NCBI RefSeq assembly: GCF_029868855.1
Contig: NZ_JARWOV010000174.1
Location: 1 to 46,647 of the forward strand
Direction: 5' to 3'
Origin: Nocardia carnea
GTDB lineage: Bacteria > Actinomycetota > Actinomycetes > Mycobacteriales > Mycobacteriaceae
DNA length: 46,647 nt
The position numbers and the translations under genes are program-made. The notes below the pieces were generated by a model. It saw nothing but the letters and a program-made list of their open reading frames with translations, was not told the origin of the DNA and did no database searches. Each line of letters opens with the position of its first letter. Position 1 is the stretch's first letter. This document shows, piece by piece, positions 25,552-34,778 of the stretch.

Positions 25552-27218
25552 CGGGTGGTCGCGGCAGCACTTGCACGCTGGTGAGCGCGCGCGGCGGAAA
25601 CGAAACGGTACACGGCGGCCGGGTTCCCTGCCGGGTGTGTGTGCAGGTAGGAGGCATGCACCTGGTGAACGAGGGCCCCTTCCCTGATCTGCTCCCGGCC
25701 TGCGCGCCAAGCCCAAGCGGAGGTCGGGGTGCCGGCGGTGACCAGGCGAGTCCGGTGGAATTCGTGACCGAGCACTCGTTCGCCCGCCCGCCACAGTGGG
25801 GAATCGGCCAGAGCGACGGCCTCTCGGTAACCGAGGGTCAGGCGCGGACCGAATTCGGCGACGGCATCGACGACACCCGCCATCGGGTGACCGTCCAATG
25901 ATGCAGCGAGATAGAGCAGACCGGCGCATTCGGCATGGACCGGCAGCCCACGCCGCGCCTGTTCGGCCACCGCGGATCGAAGCACAGTATTGGCGGCGAG
26001 CGCTTCCGCATGTTCCTCGGGGAAGCCGCCCGGGAGCACCAGAGCCGCGGCCTCGGCGGGGAGCGGGTCGTGCAGCGGATCGAACACCGCGACCTCCGCC
26101 CCGGCGGCGGTGAGCAGCTCCCGATGCTCGGCGTAACCGAAGGTGAAAGCCGGACCGCCCGCCATGGCGATCACCGGTTTCCGGCCTCCCGCAATGTAAT
26201 TCGTTCCGGCCGCATACCCGCTCGTACCCGGCACTTCCGGTACTGCGGGCGGCTCGTCCGCGCCCACCACCAGATCGGAGCCGGCTCCCCGCCGGCCGGC
26301 CGATCCGGATACCGGAGCCCTTCCGGCTATCGCGCCGGCCCCGGCGCCCCGCTCGGCGGCCGACCCGGACGCAGCTCCGGCAGCGACTCCGGCCGTACTG
26401 GTCACCTCTCCTGCCGGAACCGATCGCGACGATTCACCGATGGCAGCTGCCTCAGCAGGGTTCACTATCGTGCCCGCCTGCAGCGGATCCCATACTGTGC
26501 CCGGGTCAGGAGCAACAGCGAGGGCGGCGACAGCGGCCGAGTCGATATGGCGGGCGACCAGATCCGTCATCGCACCGACCGCGCGCAGTGCCGCGCTACC
26601 GTGTTCCACCGCGGGGATCAGCCCCAGATGGCGAGAGGGAACCTCGAGTTCGGCCAACCTCGGCAGGGCGCCGAGAACCGGCAACCCGACCCGGTCGCAG
26701 GCGGCACGCAGCACCTGCTCGTGCCGTTCGCTGCCGACTCGATTCAGGATCACCCCGCCCAGCCGTACCGCGGAGTCGAAGGTCGCGAACCCGTGCAGCA
26801 GCGCGGCCAGGCTCTGGCTGTGCCCGCGCGCGTCCACGACGAGGATCACCGGCAGGCCGAGCAGGCTCGCGACCTGTGCCGTGGATCCTTCGGCGACCGG
26901 ATCCGCGGACCGATCGTCGATCCGGCCGTCGAACAGCCCCATCACTCCCTCGACCACCGCGAGATCGCAGCCGCGGGAGCCGTAGCGGTACAGCGGCGCG
27001 ATCCGGTCCCGGCCGACCAGCACCGGATCGAGGTTGCGGCCGGGCCGGCCGGCGGCCAGGCCGTGGTACCCGGGGTCGATATAGTCCGGCCCCACCTTGA
27101 ACGGCGCGACCCGATGGCCGGCTCGGCGTAATGCGCCGATGAGACCGGTGGCGACGGTGGTCTTACCGCTACCGGAAGCCGGTGCGGCGAGAACGATTCC
27201 GGCGGCGCCGGTGGTCAT
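25548..27218 (-). CDS. cobB: Cobyrinic/hydrogenobyrinic acid a,c-diamide synthase, with long linker
   Basis: Adds amides at positions a and c of the corrin ring with ATP and glutamine. N-terminal P-loop domain (residues about 6-230): ASGSGKTTVATGLIGALRRA, then VVEGVMGLFDGR. C-terminal glutamine amidotransferase: nucleophile Cys in VHAECAGLLYLAASLDG, and the late GHEFHRTRL. At 556 residues it is longer than typical CobB (about 430-460). The excess is an Ala/Gly/Ser-rich low-complexity linker at about 270-345 between the two domains (for example AGVAAGAASGSAAERGAGAG). Catalytic motifs look intact. ATG 27218 lies 46 bases after cobO. Confidence 0.92.
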   Translation of the reverse strand: MTTGAAGIVLAAPASGSGKTTVATGLIGALRRAGHRVAPFKVGPDYIDPGYHGLAAGRPGRNLDPVLVGRDRIAPLYRYGSRGCDLAVVEGVMGLFDGRIDDRSADPVAEGSTAQVASLLGLPVILVVDARGHSQSLAALLHGFATFDSAVRLGGVILNRVGSERHEQVLRAACDRVGLPVLGALPRLAELEVPSRHLGLIPAVEHGSAALRAVGAMTDLVARHIDSAAVAALAVAPDPGTVWDPLQAGTIVNPAEAAAIGESSRSVPAGEVTSTAGVAAGAASGSAAERGAGAGAIAGRAPVSGSAGRRGAGSDLVVGADEPPAVPEVPGTSGYAAGTNYIAGGRKPVIAMAGGPAFTFGYAEHRELLTAAGAEVAVFDPLHDPLPAEAAALVLPGGFPEEHAEALAANTVLRSAVAEQARRGLPVHAECAGLLYLAASLDGHPMAGVVDAVAEFGPRLTLGYREAVALADSPLWRAGERVLGHEFHRTRLVTAGTPTSAWAWRAGREQIREGALVHQVHASYLHTHPAGNPAAVYRFVSAARAHQRASAAATTR

Positions 27219-27264
27219 CGCGGTAGATCCGCGCGCAACCGCACCGACCGGCCACCGGTGCGGC

Positions 27265-27879
27265 TCACCATTCGATCCCTCGCTGTCCCTTGCGCCCCGC
27301 GTCCATCGGATGGCGCACCTTCGTCATCTCGGTGACCAGATCCGCGGCATCGATCAACGCCGCGGGGGCGTCCCGCCCGGTCACCACCACATGCTGATTT
27401 CCGGGCCGCTGCCGCAGCGTATCGACGACCTCGTCCACGTCGACCCACCCCCATTTCAGCGGGTAGGTGAATTCGTCCAGCACGTAGAAGCGGTGTTCCT
27501 CGTCCTGCAACCGGCGCGCGATCTCGCGCCAGCCGGCCAGTGCGGCAGCGGCGTGATCGGTCTCGGTCCCGGCCTTGCGGCTCCACGACCAGCCCTCGCC
27601 CATCTTGTGCCACTGCACCGGCGCGCCGGTGCCGGTCTGCTCGTGCAACCGGCCCAGCTCACGGAAGACCGCTTCCTCCCCGACCTTCCATTTGGCGCTC
27701 TTCACGAACTGGAAGACCGCCAGATCGAAGCCCTGGTTCCAGGCCCGCAGCGCCATACCGAACGCCGCGGTGGATTTACCCTTGCCCGGCCCCGTGTGGA
27801 CGGCGAGTACCGGCTGATTACGCCGCTGGCGTGTGGTCAGCCCGTCCTCGGGCACATTCTCCGGCACCCCTTTGGGCAT
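27265..27879 (-). CDS. cobO: Cob(I)yrinic acid a,c-diamide adenosyltransferase (CobO/CobA family)
   Basis: Transfers the 5'-deoxyadenosyl group from ATP to the corrinoid cobalt. The 204-residue protein has the P-loop TGPGKGKSTAAFGMALRA, then FQFVKSAKWKVGEE and the conserved VLDEFTYPLKWGW, all CobO markers. ATG 27879 is chosen over 27960 because GGAGAG precedes it by about 6 bases and family members start near this point (MPKGVPE). It sits between cobB and the fused chelatase, with 49 bases between it and the chelatase stop. Confidence 0.95.
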   Translation of the reverse strand: MPKGVPENVPEDGLTTRQRRNQPVLAVHTGPGKGKSTAAFGMALRAWNQGFDLAVFQFVKSAKWKVGEEAVFRELGRLHEQTGTGAPVQWHKMGEGWSWSRKAGTETDHAAAALAGWREIARRLQDEEHRFYVLDEFTYPLKWGWVDVDEVVDTLRQRPGNQHVVVTGRDAPAALIDAADLVTEMTKVRHPMDAGRKGQRGIEW

Positions 27880-27928
27880 GTACTCTCCTCGGTCTCTTCG
27901 GATTTCGCGGCAGGCGGGGCGGTATCGG

Positions 27929-29971
27929 TCACGCTGCCCGGGCACCGGCCCCGGGCGCACTCGCCCGGACGGTATCGGCGACCGCCGAACCGGTCAGCTC
28001 GGCCAGCCGGACGACGGTGCCGCGCAACACCGCCGCGAGTTCGGCCGCCAGGCCGAGCCGCACCATGCCGCGTTCACAATCGATGACGATCGAAGCGATA
28101 CCGTCGCGGGCCAGCCGGGCCGCACTCGCCCGGGCCCGGGGCACCGGGTCGGTTCCGCCGGTGGCGCGGCCGTCGGTGAGCAGCACCAGCATCGGCCGTC
28201 GGCGCGGGTCACGCACCCGTTCCCGCCGCACCACCTCGTGGGCCTTCCGCAGTCCCGCGGCAAGGGGGGTTTTCCCGCCGGTGCGCAGGCCGGCGAGGCG
28301 ACGCACCGCGATATCGGTAGACGAGGTCGGGGGCAGGACGAGTTCGGCTTCGTTACCCCGTACCGCGATCACCGCGACCTTGTCACGCCGCTGGTAGGCG
28401 TCGCGCAGCAGGGTGACGACCGCACCGGTCACCGCCGACAGCCGGTCCCGGGCGGCCATGGAACCGGAGGTGTCCACCACGAACACCACCAGATTGCCTT
28501 CCCGCCCTTCTCGATAGGCGCCGCGCAGGTCGGGTGCGGCCAGCCGCAAGGGTCCGGTCCGCCGCCCGCGGGCCCACTGCTGCGGCGCCGCGGCCTGCAA
28601 CGTGCCGAGCAGGTGTAGGCCGCCGGTGAGTTCGGGGGTCGTGTTGACGACGCGCCCCTGCCTGGTGCGGGCACGCGAGCGCCGTCCAGGGGCTCCCTCG
28701 CCCAGCCCGGGCACTTCCCAACGCGGTGGCCGCACCGGCGCCGCGACGGGTGCCGAGGCCTGTCCGGTGCCCGCCCGGCCCTCCGATTTCCCCGAATCGG
28801 CACCGGGTTCGGGCGCCGGCTGTCCGCCGCCGGGGCCATCGGGATCGTCCTCCGGCTGCCCGGTACCACCACCGGGTCCGTCCGGATCGTCGTCGGGTCG
28901 ATCGCCGGGGCCGTCCGGCGATCCTGCGTCCGCTTCGCCGCGTTGCTCATCTGTGGATTCGGGCCGATCGGCCTGGTCCGCGGCCGCACGCATCGCCTCG
29001 TCCAGCTGCTCGGGCGTGATCCCCGGTTCGTCGAACGGATCGCGGCGACGCCGATGCGGTAACGCCAATTCGGCTGCGATCCGCACATCGTCCGCGGTCA
29101 CGGCATCGCGACCGCACCAGGCGGCATGGGCGGTGGCGGTGCGGGCGACCACCAGATCCGCCCGCATCCCGTCCACGTCGAAGGAGGCGCATACCGCCGC
29201 GATGCGGCGCAGTTCCACATCGTCGAGCGCGGTACCGGGCAGCCGGTCACGCGCGGTGAGGATCCGGTCGGCGATCTCGGCGTCCGCGGGGGCGTAGGCG
29301 GCCGCGAAACCCGCCGGGTCGGCCTCGTAGTCCAGGCGCCGGCGCACCACGGCCATCCGGACGTCCACGTCGCGGGAGGCGGTCACGTCCACGGTGAGAC
29401 CGAAGCGATCCAGCAACTGCGGACGTAGTTCGCCTTCCTCCGGGTTCATGGTGCCGACCAGCACGAAGCGGGCCGGATGGGAATGGGAGACCCCGTCGCG
29501 TTCGATATGCACCCGGCCCATCGCCGCCGCGTCGAGCAGTACGTCGACGAGGTGATCGTGCAGCAGGTTGACCTCGTCCACGTACAGCACGCCGTGATGG
29601 GCCGCGGCCAGCAGACCGGGGCGAAACGCCTGTTCGCCGTCACGCAGCACCCGCTCCAGATCGAGCGATCCGACCACCCGGTCCTCGGTGGCGCCCACCG
29701 GCAGTTCCACCAGCCGCGCCGGCCGCGCGCCCGATTCGTCCACCGCCGGCGGGAGCAGCCGCGCCAGCGCGCGTACCACCGTCGATTTCGCGGTCCCCTT
29801 CTCGCCGCGCACCAGCACCCCGCCGATACCCGGGTGCACCGCGCACAGAATCAGCGCGAGCTGCAACTGTTCCTGACCGATCACCGCCGAGAACGGGAAT
29901 CCGGCCTCACTCTCCCCACCGGCAGCGGCAGAGGAGTGGGGTGCGGGCCGGGCGATTTCGGTAGAGGACAC
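27929..29971 (-). CDS. Fused Mg/cobalt-chelatase-type AAA+/VWA protein (ChlI-ChlD; Rv2850c-like)
   Basis: At 680 residues this single protein joins the AAA+ motor and the VWA subunit of a chelatase. AAA+ (about 30-260): Walker [18 protein letters not shown], Walker [14 protein letters not shown], and sensor [21 protein letters not shown] Pro/Asp/Gly linker (about 340-410) with [14 protein letters not shown] units follows. The VWA domain (about 470-650) has [16 protein letters not shown] (DxSxS MIDAS) and [14 protein letters not shown]. With cobB and cobO downstream it probably supports cobalt insertion, together with a CobN encoded elsewhere; CobN is not in this window. The start is GTG 29971 with a -10 element 6 bases upstream, so it is probably leaderless. 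Confidence 0.9.
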   Translation of the reverse strand: MSSTEIARPAPHSSAAAGGESEAGFPFSAVIGQEQLQLALILCAVHPGIGGVLVRGEKGTAKSTVVRALARLLPPAVDESGARPARLVELPVGATEDRVVGSLDLERVLRDGEQAFRPGLLAAAHHGVLYVDEVNLLHDHLVDVLLDAAAMGRVHIERDGVSHSHPARFVLVGTMNPEEGELRPQLLDRFGLTVDVTASRDVDVRMAVVRRRLDYEADPAGFAAAYAPADAEIADRILTARDRLPGTALDDVELRRIAAVCASFDVDGMRADLVVARTATAHAAWCGRDAVTADDVRIAAELALPHRRRRDPFDEPGITPEQLDEAMRAAADQADRPESTDEQRGEADAGSPDGPGDRPDDDPDGPGGGTGQPEDDPDGPGGGQPAPEPGADSGKSEGRAGTGQASAPVAAPVRPPRWEVPGLGEGAPGRRSRARTRQGRVVNTTPELTGGLHLLGTLQAAAPQQWARGRRTGPLRLAAPDLRGAYREGREGNLVVFVVDTSGSMAARDRLSAVTGAVVTLLRDAYQRRDKVAVIAVRGNEAELVLPPTSSTDIAVRRLAGLRTGGKTPLAAGLRKAHEVVRRERVRDPRRRPMLVLLTDGRATGGTDPVPRARASAARLARDGIASIVIDCERGMVRLGLAAELAAVLRGTVVRLAELTGSAVADTVRASAPGAGARAA

Positions 29972-29977
29972 GGCCCC

Positions 29978-29983
29978 ACTCTA
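29978..29983 (-). promoter_or_regulatory. -10 element of the chelatase-cobO-cobB-cobE operon
   Basis: On the minus strand TAGAGT (TANNNT) lies exactly 6 bases before the GTG at 29971, with no ribosome binding site between. Transcription probably starts on the start codon. This is the likely promoter of the four-gene cobalamin operon. Confidence 0.6.
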
Positions 29984-30476
29984 AATCGTGCCGGATAACG
30001 CCACCGGCCTCCCCCTTTCGCACTCTGCGGGCACCGCGCACCGAGGGGCTGCGCCGGCGGCTTCGAGCACGAACTCACCCATCCCGGGATGTTGTTCCGG
30101 ACCCGCCTCTCACGGTTCCCCAGCATGCAAGTGCTCTCACCCGGCCGATCCGGCTCCACCGGCGGCTGTTGCCCCACCTCCGCCCGGCGGACGCCTCGTC
30201 GAAGGTCTCGATGTGGCACACCGTCCCGATCCGGACGTCCATGGACCATGGCGCGGTGCCGATACCTCAGCGACCACCCGCAGAACCGGGCACCGCGTGT
30301 GAGAGTCGCCGAGCACAGTCGGGCATCCCGGTGGATCCGAATGTCATGCCGGACCGGGCCCACGGCTGTTCCGGCCCACTGCCGCCCCGGAAGGCGACTT
30401 ACCGGATGCTCCCGGTGTGGCACGCGCCCACCGACCGTGCGTCGAACCACCGCGGCGGGCACGGCGCCGGACGAGA
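29984..30476. other. Intergenic stretch with no confident gene
   Basis: About 490 bases upstream of the chelatase gene. On the minus strand a short ORF (29981-30082, 33 residues, MGEFVLEAAGAAPRCAVPAE to ALSGTI) has coding-like codons but no ribosome binding site, and the frame before it closes at a TGA. The region looks like decayed coding sequence or a long leader. I searched by eye for a B12-box on both strands and saw none. Confidence 0.4.
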
Positions 30477-30926
30477 CTATCCGCGGCGCATCGGAACGTG
30501 CGCTACCCCGTCTTCGATGAACTCCGCACCATCGACCTCGAAGCCGTGCTTCGTATACAGGTCGATCAGGTAGGTCTGCGCGTTCAGCCGGACCGTATGC
30601 GAACCGGTCTCGGCGAGCGCGGCCTGCAGCAGCCGGGTGGTGTACCCGTGGCCGCGGGCCTCGACGGCCGTGCACAGACGTCCGATCCGGAAGGATTTGA
30701 CCCCGTCGTCGTGCTCTTCGAGCAACCGCAGGGTCGCTATGACCTCGCCCTCGTCGTCCAGCCACAGGTGCCGGGTCTCCGGCAGCAGATCCTGGCCGTC
30801 CAGTTCGGGGTACGCGCATTTCTGCTCGACGACGAACACTTCGACACGCAGCTTCAGCAGCTCGTACAGGGTGGCGGTATCGAGATCCTGCGCCCATGAC
30901 CGTCGGAGTGCAACCGTAGACATCAT
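30477..30926 (-). CDS. GNAT acetyltransferase, ElaA-like (Rv2851c-like)
   Basis: A 149-residue N-acetyltransferase of the ElaA type. It begins MMSTVALRRSWAQDLDTATL, has the conserved LLKLRVEVFVVEQKCAYPELDG, and the acetyl-CoA loop reads AVEARGHGYTTRLL (the R/Q-x-x-G-x-G/A position is RGHG). The pattern continues through VRLNAQTYLIDLYTKHGF. The substrate is unknown. It lies 137 bases downstream of mqo on the same strand, past a strong hairpin, so its transcription is probably separate. A similar gene occupies this place in M. tuberculosis. Confidence 0.85.
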   Translation of the reverse strand: MMSTVALRRSWAQDLDTATLYELLKLRVEVFVVEQKCAYPELDGQDLLPETRHLWLDDEGEVIATLRLLEEHDDGVKSFRIGRLCTAVEARGHGYTTRLLQAALAETGSHTVRLNAQTYLIDLYTKHGFEVDGAEFIEDGVAHVPMRRG

Positions 30927-31009
30927 CGCGCCTTGCTATCACACCTCGCCGCAAGATGCACGCGAATGCTCCCCGGCCGGACGAATCCGGTGTACCGACC
31001 GACCGCGAA

Positions 31010-31038
31010 CGGCCCATCGGATCGAGTCCGACGGGCCG
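31010..31038 (-). terminator. Strong hairpin after mqo
   Basis: CGGCCCATCGGA, loop TCGAG, then TCCGACGGGCCG: a 12-bp stem with one mismatched pair (a G-U wobble in the transcript) and a 5-base loop, 26 bases after the mqo stop. It is the clearest terminator-like structure in the window. Confidence 0.75.
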
Positions 31039-31063
31039 TGACGAACGCGCGTGCGGAACCCGG

Positions 31064-32581
31064 TCAGGCCCCTGCGGGCAGTACCGCGTGCGCTCCGCTT
31101 CCGTTGAGCTGCAGGGCTTTCCCGGTCCAATCCCAGACCTCGCCGAACAGCGCCTGATTTTCCGAGAGCTTGACGCCGAGCGAGGGAACCATTTCCTTCA
31201 ACTTGGGCGTCCAGGACGCGTACTCCGCAGGGAAACACCGCTCGAGCACATCGAGCATCGCGGTCACACAGGTCGAGGCGCCCGGCGAGGCGCCCAGCAG
31301 ACCCGCGATGGACCCGTCCTGCGCGGCGATCACGGCGGTCCCGAGTTCGAGCACACCGCCGGCGCCCTTACGCCGGATCATCTGCACCCGCTGGCCGGCG
31401 GTGATGAGTTCCCAATCGCGGCCCTCGGCGCGCGGAATGAACTCCTCCATCGTGTACACCCGGCCGGCCTGCGATTTCATCAGCTCGGTGACCAGATACT
31501 TCACCAGGCCCAATTCGGTGACACCGACACCCAGCATCGGGGTCAGGTTGCCCGGTTTGATCGATTTGAACAGGTCGGCATTGCTGCCGTCCTTGAGGAA
31601 CTTCGGAGTCCAGCCCGCGTAGGGGCCGAACAGCAGGCCCGGCTTGCCGTTGATGACGCGGGTGTCCAGGTGCGGAACCGACATCGGCGGCGCGCCGACA
31701 GCGGCCTTGCCGTACACCTTGGCCTCGTGTTTGGCGACCAACTCGGGGTTGGTACAGCGCAGGAACTGGCCCGACACCGGGAAACCGGCGAAGCCGCTGA
31801 TCTCCTTGATCCCCGACTTCTGCAGCAGGGGCAGCGCCCCGCCCCCGGCACCGACGAAGACGAACTTGCTGATCACGGTGCGGCGCCGGCCGGTGCGGGT
31901 ATTGCGCACCGTCACCTTCCAGCTGCCGTCGCGCTGTTTGCTGAGGTTCCGGACCTCGTTACCGAACGCGATCTCGCCCCCGGTGGCGCCGATATGGGCC
32001 AGCAGCTCCTTGGTCAGCGAACCGAAGTCGATATCGGTGCCGCCGTCGGTCCAGTTGAGGGCGATCGGATCGGAGAAATCGCGGCCCCGGGCCATCAGCG
32101 GCAGCCGGCGAGCGAACTCGTCGGGGCTATCGATGTACTCCATCCCGGCGAACAACGGGTGCCGGGCCAGGGCCTCGTAGCGTTTACGCAGGTATTCGAC
32201 ATCGGCGGCGCCGTGGACGAAACTCACGTGCGGGATGGGGTTGATGAACCGGGACGGATCGCCGAGGATCCCGTTCTCGACCGCGTAGGCCCAGAACTGC
32301 CGCGATACCTGGAATCGCTCGTTGATATCGACGGCCTTGCCGATATCGACCGAGCCGTCCGGTTTCTGCGGGCTGTAGTTGAGTTCGCACAACGCGGAGT
32401 GTCCGGTGCCGGCGTTGTTCCACGGGTCGCTGCTCTCGGCCGCGGCGGCGTCCAGCCGTTCGAACACCGTGATCGACCAGTCCGGCTGCAGCTGACGCAG
32501 CAGCGCACCGAGAGTGGCGCTCATGATGCCGGCACCGATGAGGACTACATCGGTCTTTTCAGTCTGGGCAGCGTTCGGCAC
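31064..32581 (-). CDS. mqo: Malate:quinone oxidoreductase
   Basis: FAD-dependent, membrane-associated enzyme that oxidises malate to oxaloacetate and reduces quinone in the TCA cycle and respiratory chain. The 505-residue protein has the family N-terminus [23 protein letters not shown]-contacting [17 protein letters not shown], the central [17 protein letters not shown], and the C-terminal [23 protein letters not shown] 32581 is chosen because AAGGAAG lies 10 bases upstream and the ~90 residues before it look like leader sequence. Length fits Mqo. It is divergent from the 32980 hydrolase. No separate malate dehydrogenase gene is seen here. Confidence 0.95.
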   Translation of the reverse strand: MPNAAQTEKTDVVLIGAGIMSATLGALLRQLQPDWSITVFERLDAAAAESSDPWNNAGTGHSALCELNYSPQKPDGSVDIGKAVDINERFQVSRQFWAYAVENGILGDPSRFINPIPHVSFVHGAADVEYLRKRYEALARHPLFAGMEYIDSPDEFARRLPLMARGRDFSDPIALNWTDGGTDIDFGSLTKELLAHIGATGGEIAFGNEVRNLSKQRDGSWKVTVRNTRTGRRRTVISKFVFVGAGGGALPLLQKSGIKEISGFAGFPVSGQFLRCTNPELVAKHEAKVYGKAAVGAPPMSVPHLDTRVINGKPGLLFGPYAGWTPKFLKDGSNADLFKSIKPGNLTPMLGVGVTELGLVKYLVTELMKSQAGRVYTMEEFIPRAEGRDWELITAGQRVQMIRRKGAGGVLELGTAVIAAQDGSIAGLLGASPGASTCVTAMLDVLERCFPAEYASWTPKLKEMVPSLGVKLSENQALFGEVWDWTGKALQLNGSGAHAVLPAGA

Positions 32582-32967
32582 GGGTGTTCGACTTCCTTGT
32601 CCTGGTGCGCGGGGCACACATTCCCGACCGGGATGTGGTCCGCTGGGGCACGGGCGCATATGCAGTTGTTCACGGACGGCGATGAGCCCCTTCGGGCGCG
32701 GCCGAATGTAGGTTACCCGCCGTTCACTACTGCTAATTGTGCACCTCGACACGCGCGGAATCCGCAGCCGAGGCGGTGATTGTGACCTAGATTCCTCCCT
32801 CTCGAGGCTGCGAGCGGCACCGTCACGAACAGCCGGTGGCGCAGATAACACGGCCGGGCGCAGTGATCCGCAGGCCGCGCACGGCCGTACCGGGTCCAGA
32901 CCGCGCCGATTCGGACGGTCAACCGTCTATCGACTCACACTGTCCGATGTCGCGGCGGGGATGCGCC
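32582..32967. other. Divergent intergenic region mqo / 32980 hydrolase
   Basis: About 390 bases with no supportable gene. The part near mqo holds a rather AT-rich segment (32710-32745) that probably includes the mqo promoter. The side toward 32980 contains a leaderless -10. I see no strong palindrome or known riboswitch. Confidence 0.5.
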
Positions 32968-32973
32968 TAGATT
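32968..32973 (+). promoter_or_regulatory. -10 element of the 32980 hydrolase (leaderless)
   Basis: TAGATT (TANNNT) lies 6 bases before the GTG at 32980, with no ribosome binding site in between. Confidence 0.55.
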
Positions 32974-32979
32974 GGACCC

Positions 32980-34125
32980 GTGACGAACGAACCCGCGGCC
33001 GGCAGCAGCACGCTGGGAGCGGCCGATAGCTGGCAGCCGGATGTACTCGGTGACGGGTACGAATACCGCACACTCGACCTGGGGACCGACCCGGACGGCG
33101 AGGGCGAGATCGTCGCCACCCTCGTACGTCATCTGCCCGATACCGGTGCCTCCGGCAGTGCCGATCCCGGCTCCCGCGGCACGGTCGTTTCCAGTGCCTC
33201 CGGCACGGCCGCTGCCGTCCTGTACCTGCACGGATTCACCGACTATTTCTTCCAGCGGCATGTGGCCGAGCATCTGACCGCGCGTGGGCATCGGTTCTAC
33301 GCGCTGGATCTCCGCAAATGCGGCCGTTCGCTGCGTGCGAACCAGACCCCGCATTTCATCGGCGATCTGGCGCTCTACGACCGGGAACTGAACGAATCGC
33401 TACGGCTGATCGCCGCGGAGACACAGGGCAACGTCCTGGTCATGGGACATTCGACCGGCGGCCTGGTGGCCTCGCTGTGGCTGGATCGGCTGCAGCGCGC
33501 AGGCGGCACGGCGGCGGCCGGGATCAGCGGGCTGGTGCTGAACAGTCCGTGGTTCGATCTGCAAGGCCCGGCCTATGTGCGGACCGTCGGCACGCAATTG
33601 ATCAATACCGTGGGCCGGTTCCGGGCGAAGTCGGCGCTGCCGCTGAGCAAATCCAGTGCCTACGGCGACAGCCTGCATCACAGCGTGGCCGGTGAATGGG
33701 ATTACGACCTGGACTGGAAGCCCCGGCAGGGTTTCCCGGTGCGGGCCGGCTGGCTGCGCGCGATCCGGCTGGGGCAGGCGCGGTTGCACCGGGGCCTGGA
33801 TATCGGTGTGCCTGCACTGCTGCTGCGCTCGAAGCTCACCCAGTTCGCCCGCGAGTACGGACCCGCCGTCGATGTGGCCGATGCGGTCCTGGATGTGGCC
33901 CAGATCCAGCGCTGGGCCGGTTGCCTGGGCGATCGCACCACCATCGTCCCGATCGACGGGGCACGCCACGATGTCTTCCTGTCCGCCGAGGGACCGCGTA
34001 CGGAGGCGTTCCGGGAATTGGACAGCTGGCTGGACTGGCTTGCGACCTATTACCCGGGTGAGCATGCCCAGCGGCCGTCCACCCGGCGGCGAGCCGTACC
34101 CGGCTCACCACATGCTGGTGCGTAG
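32980..34125 (+). CDS. Alpha/beta hydrolase, lysophospholipase-like (Rv2854-like)
   Basis: A 381-residue serine hydrolase of the monoacylglycerol lipase/lysophospholipase class. Oxyanion region VLYLHGFTDYFFQRH; nucleophile elbow VMGHSTGGLVASLW; a late acid candidate in YGPAVDVADAVLD; and catalytic His in IDGARHDVFLS. The first ~60 residues and the last ~20 are not conserved. There is no signal peptide, so it is cytoplasmic or exported by an unknown route. The end overlaps the convergent 34105 gene by 21 bases. The location next to mqo matches the Rv2854 neighbourhood in M. tuberculosis; the mtr and nicT genes expected after it there are absent. Confidence 0.85.
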   Translation: MTNEPAAGSSTLGAADSWQPDVLGDGYEYRTLDLGTDPDGEGEIVATLVRHLPDTGASGSADPGSRGTVVSSASGTAAAVLYLHGFTDYFFQRHVAEHLTARGHRFYALDLRKCGRSLRANQTPHFIGDLALYDRELNESLRLIAAETQGNVLVMGHSTGGLVASLWLDRLQRAGGTAAAGISGLVLNSPWFDLQGPAYVRTVGTQLINTVGRFRAKSALPLSKSSAYGDSLHHSVAGEWDYDLDWKPRQGFPVRAGWLRAIRLGQARLHRGLDIGVPALLLRSKLTQFAREYGPAVDVADAVLDVAQIQRWAGCLGDRTTIVPIDGARHDVFLSAEGPRTEAFRELDSWLDWLATYYPGEHAQRPSTRRRAVPGSPHAGA

Positions 34126-34668
34126 GACGATCTCGGTGGCGAATTCCTGATCCGCTTCGGCGGCCACATTGTCGACATCCAGATCCACCACGCGGAACTC
34201 GCCGTACACATGACGTCCGGAGCTGTCGGCGACAGACCGCGGTAGCCCTTTGGTCACCAGGACGGTGGTCGGCAGTTCCACGGCCGGGCACTCGGCATCG
34301 AGTACCGTGCCGGACCCGTCCGGCACGGCCGGATGCCCGCGATCGGCGACGATCAGGCTCACGAACCGCCCGAACCCTTTCGCACAGACCTGCCACGCCA
34401 CACTGGCGCCCGCGCCGCGTCCGGCGACATTCGCCCAGGGCACCCCGAGATCGTCCAGGACCGCGTATACGCCGGTCAGGTCCAGACCGGTGGCGGTTTC
34501 GAACACGATGGTCCGCAGATCGGAACTGTGCAGCCGGGCGCATACCCGGTCATAGACCTCCGGCGGATCGCCGGAATCGGGGAACAGCAGCACGCTGTGC
34601 TGGGTCACCGGGCCGTCCACCCGCACCGTCCAGTCCCGGTCACCGACCGCGATGCGCCGAGATTCCAT
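34105..34668 (-). CDS. Alpha/beta-hydrolase-like protein lacking the nucleophile
   Basis: A 187-residue protein with an alpha/beta-hydrolase look: strand VLLFPDSGDPPEVYDRVCAR, then DDLGVPWANVAGRGAGASVAWQV, where the nucleophile elbow G-x-S-x-G reads GRGAG, so Gly holds the Ser position. A later strand is ELPTTVLVTKG. No standard catalytic His is evident near the end. It may be a non-catalytic partner or a binding protein. The ATG is at 34668. It is convergent with the lysophospholipase-like gene and overlaps its last 21 bases. It is 110 bases downstream of cobQ. Confidence 0.65.
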   Translation of the reverse strand: MESRRIAVGDRDWTVRVDGPVTQHSVLLFPDSGDPPEVYDRVCARLHSSDLRTIVFETATGLDLTGVYAVLDDLGVPWANVAGRGAGASVAWQVCAKGFGRFVSLIVADRGHPAVPDGSGTVLDAECPAVELPTTVLVTKGLPRSVADSSGRHVYGEFRVVDLDVDNVAAEADQEFATEIVLRTSMW

Positions 34669-34778
34669 GACGCTTGACGCTACACCGCCGCTCGGCGGCG
34701 TTGGAGTACTCCCCGCAAAGAGCGCGGGGATCGTGACGCGTGATCTCGCGGCGATCTCGAGTCGTGCACCGGCCGGAA

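Noticed and set aside
30061..30180. Group II intron domain V-like hairpin
   Set aside because: There is a GAGCCG and a GGAACC, but spacing and the GAAA tetraloop do not fit, and no reverse transcriptase is near.
29984..30476. Cobalamin riboswitch before the chelatase-cob operon
   Set aside because: No B12-box or the conserved core was seen by eye, and the -10 element sits 6 bases before the start codon, leaving no room for a leader.
29881..31017. Minus-strand 378-codon frame across the chelatase 5' region, the gap and the ElaA-like gene
   Set aside because: It overlaps two secure genes out of frame, and its Arg-rich content is that of a shadow.
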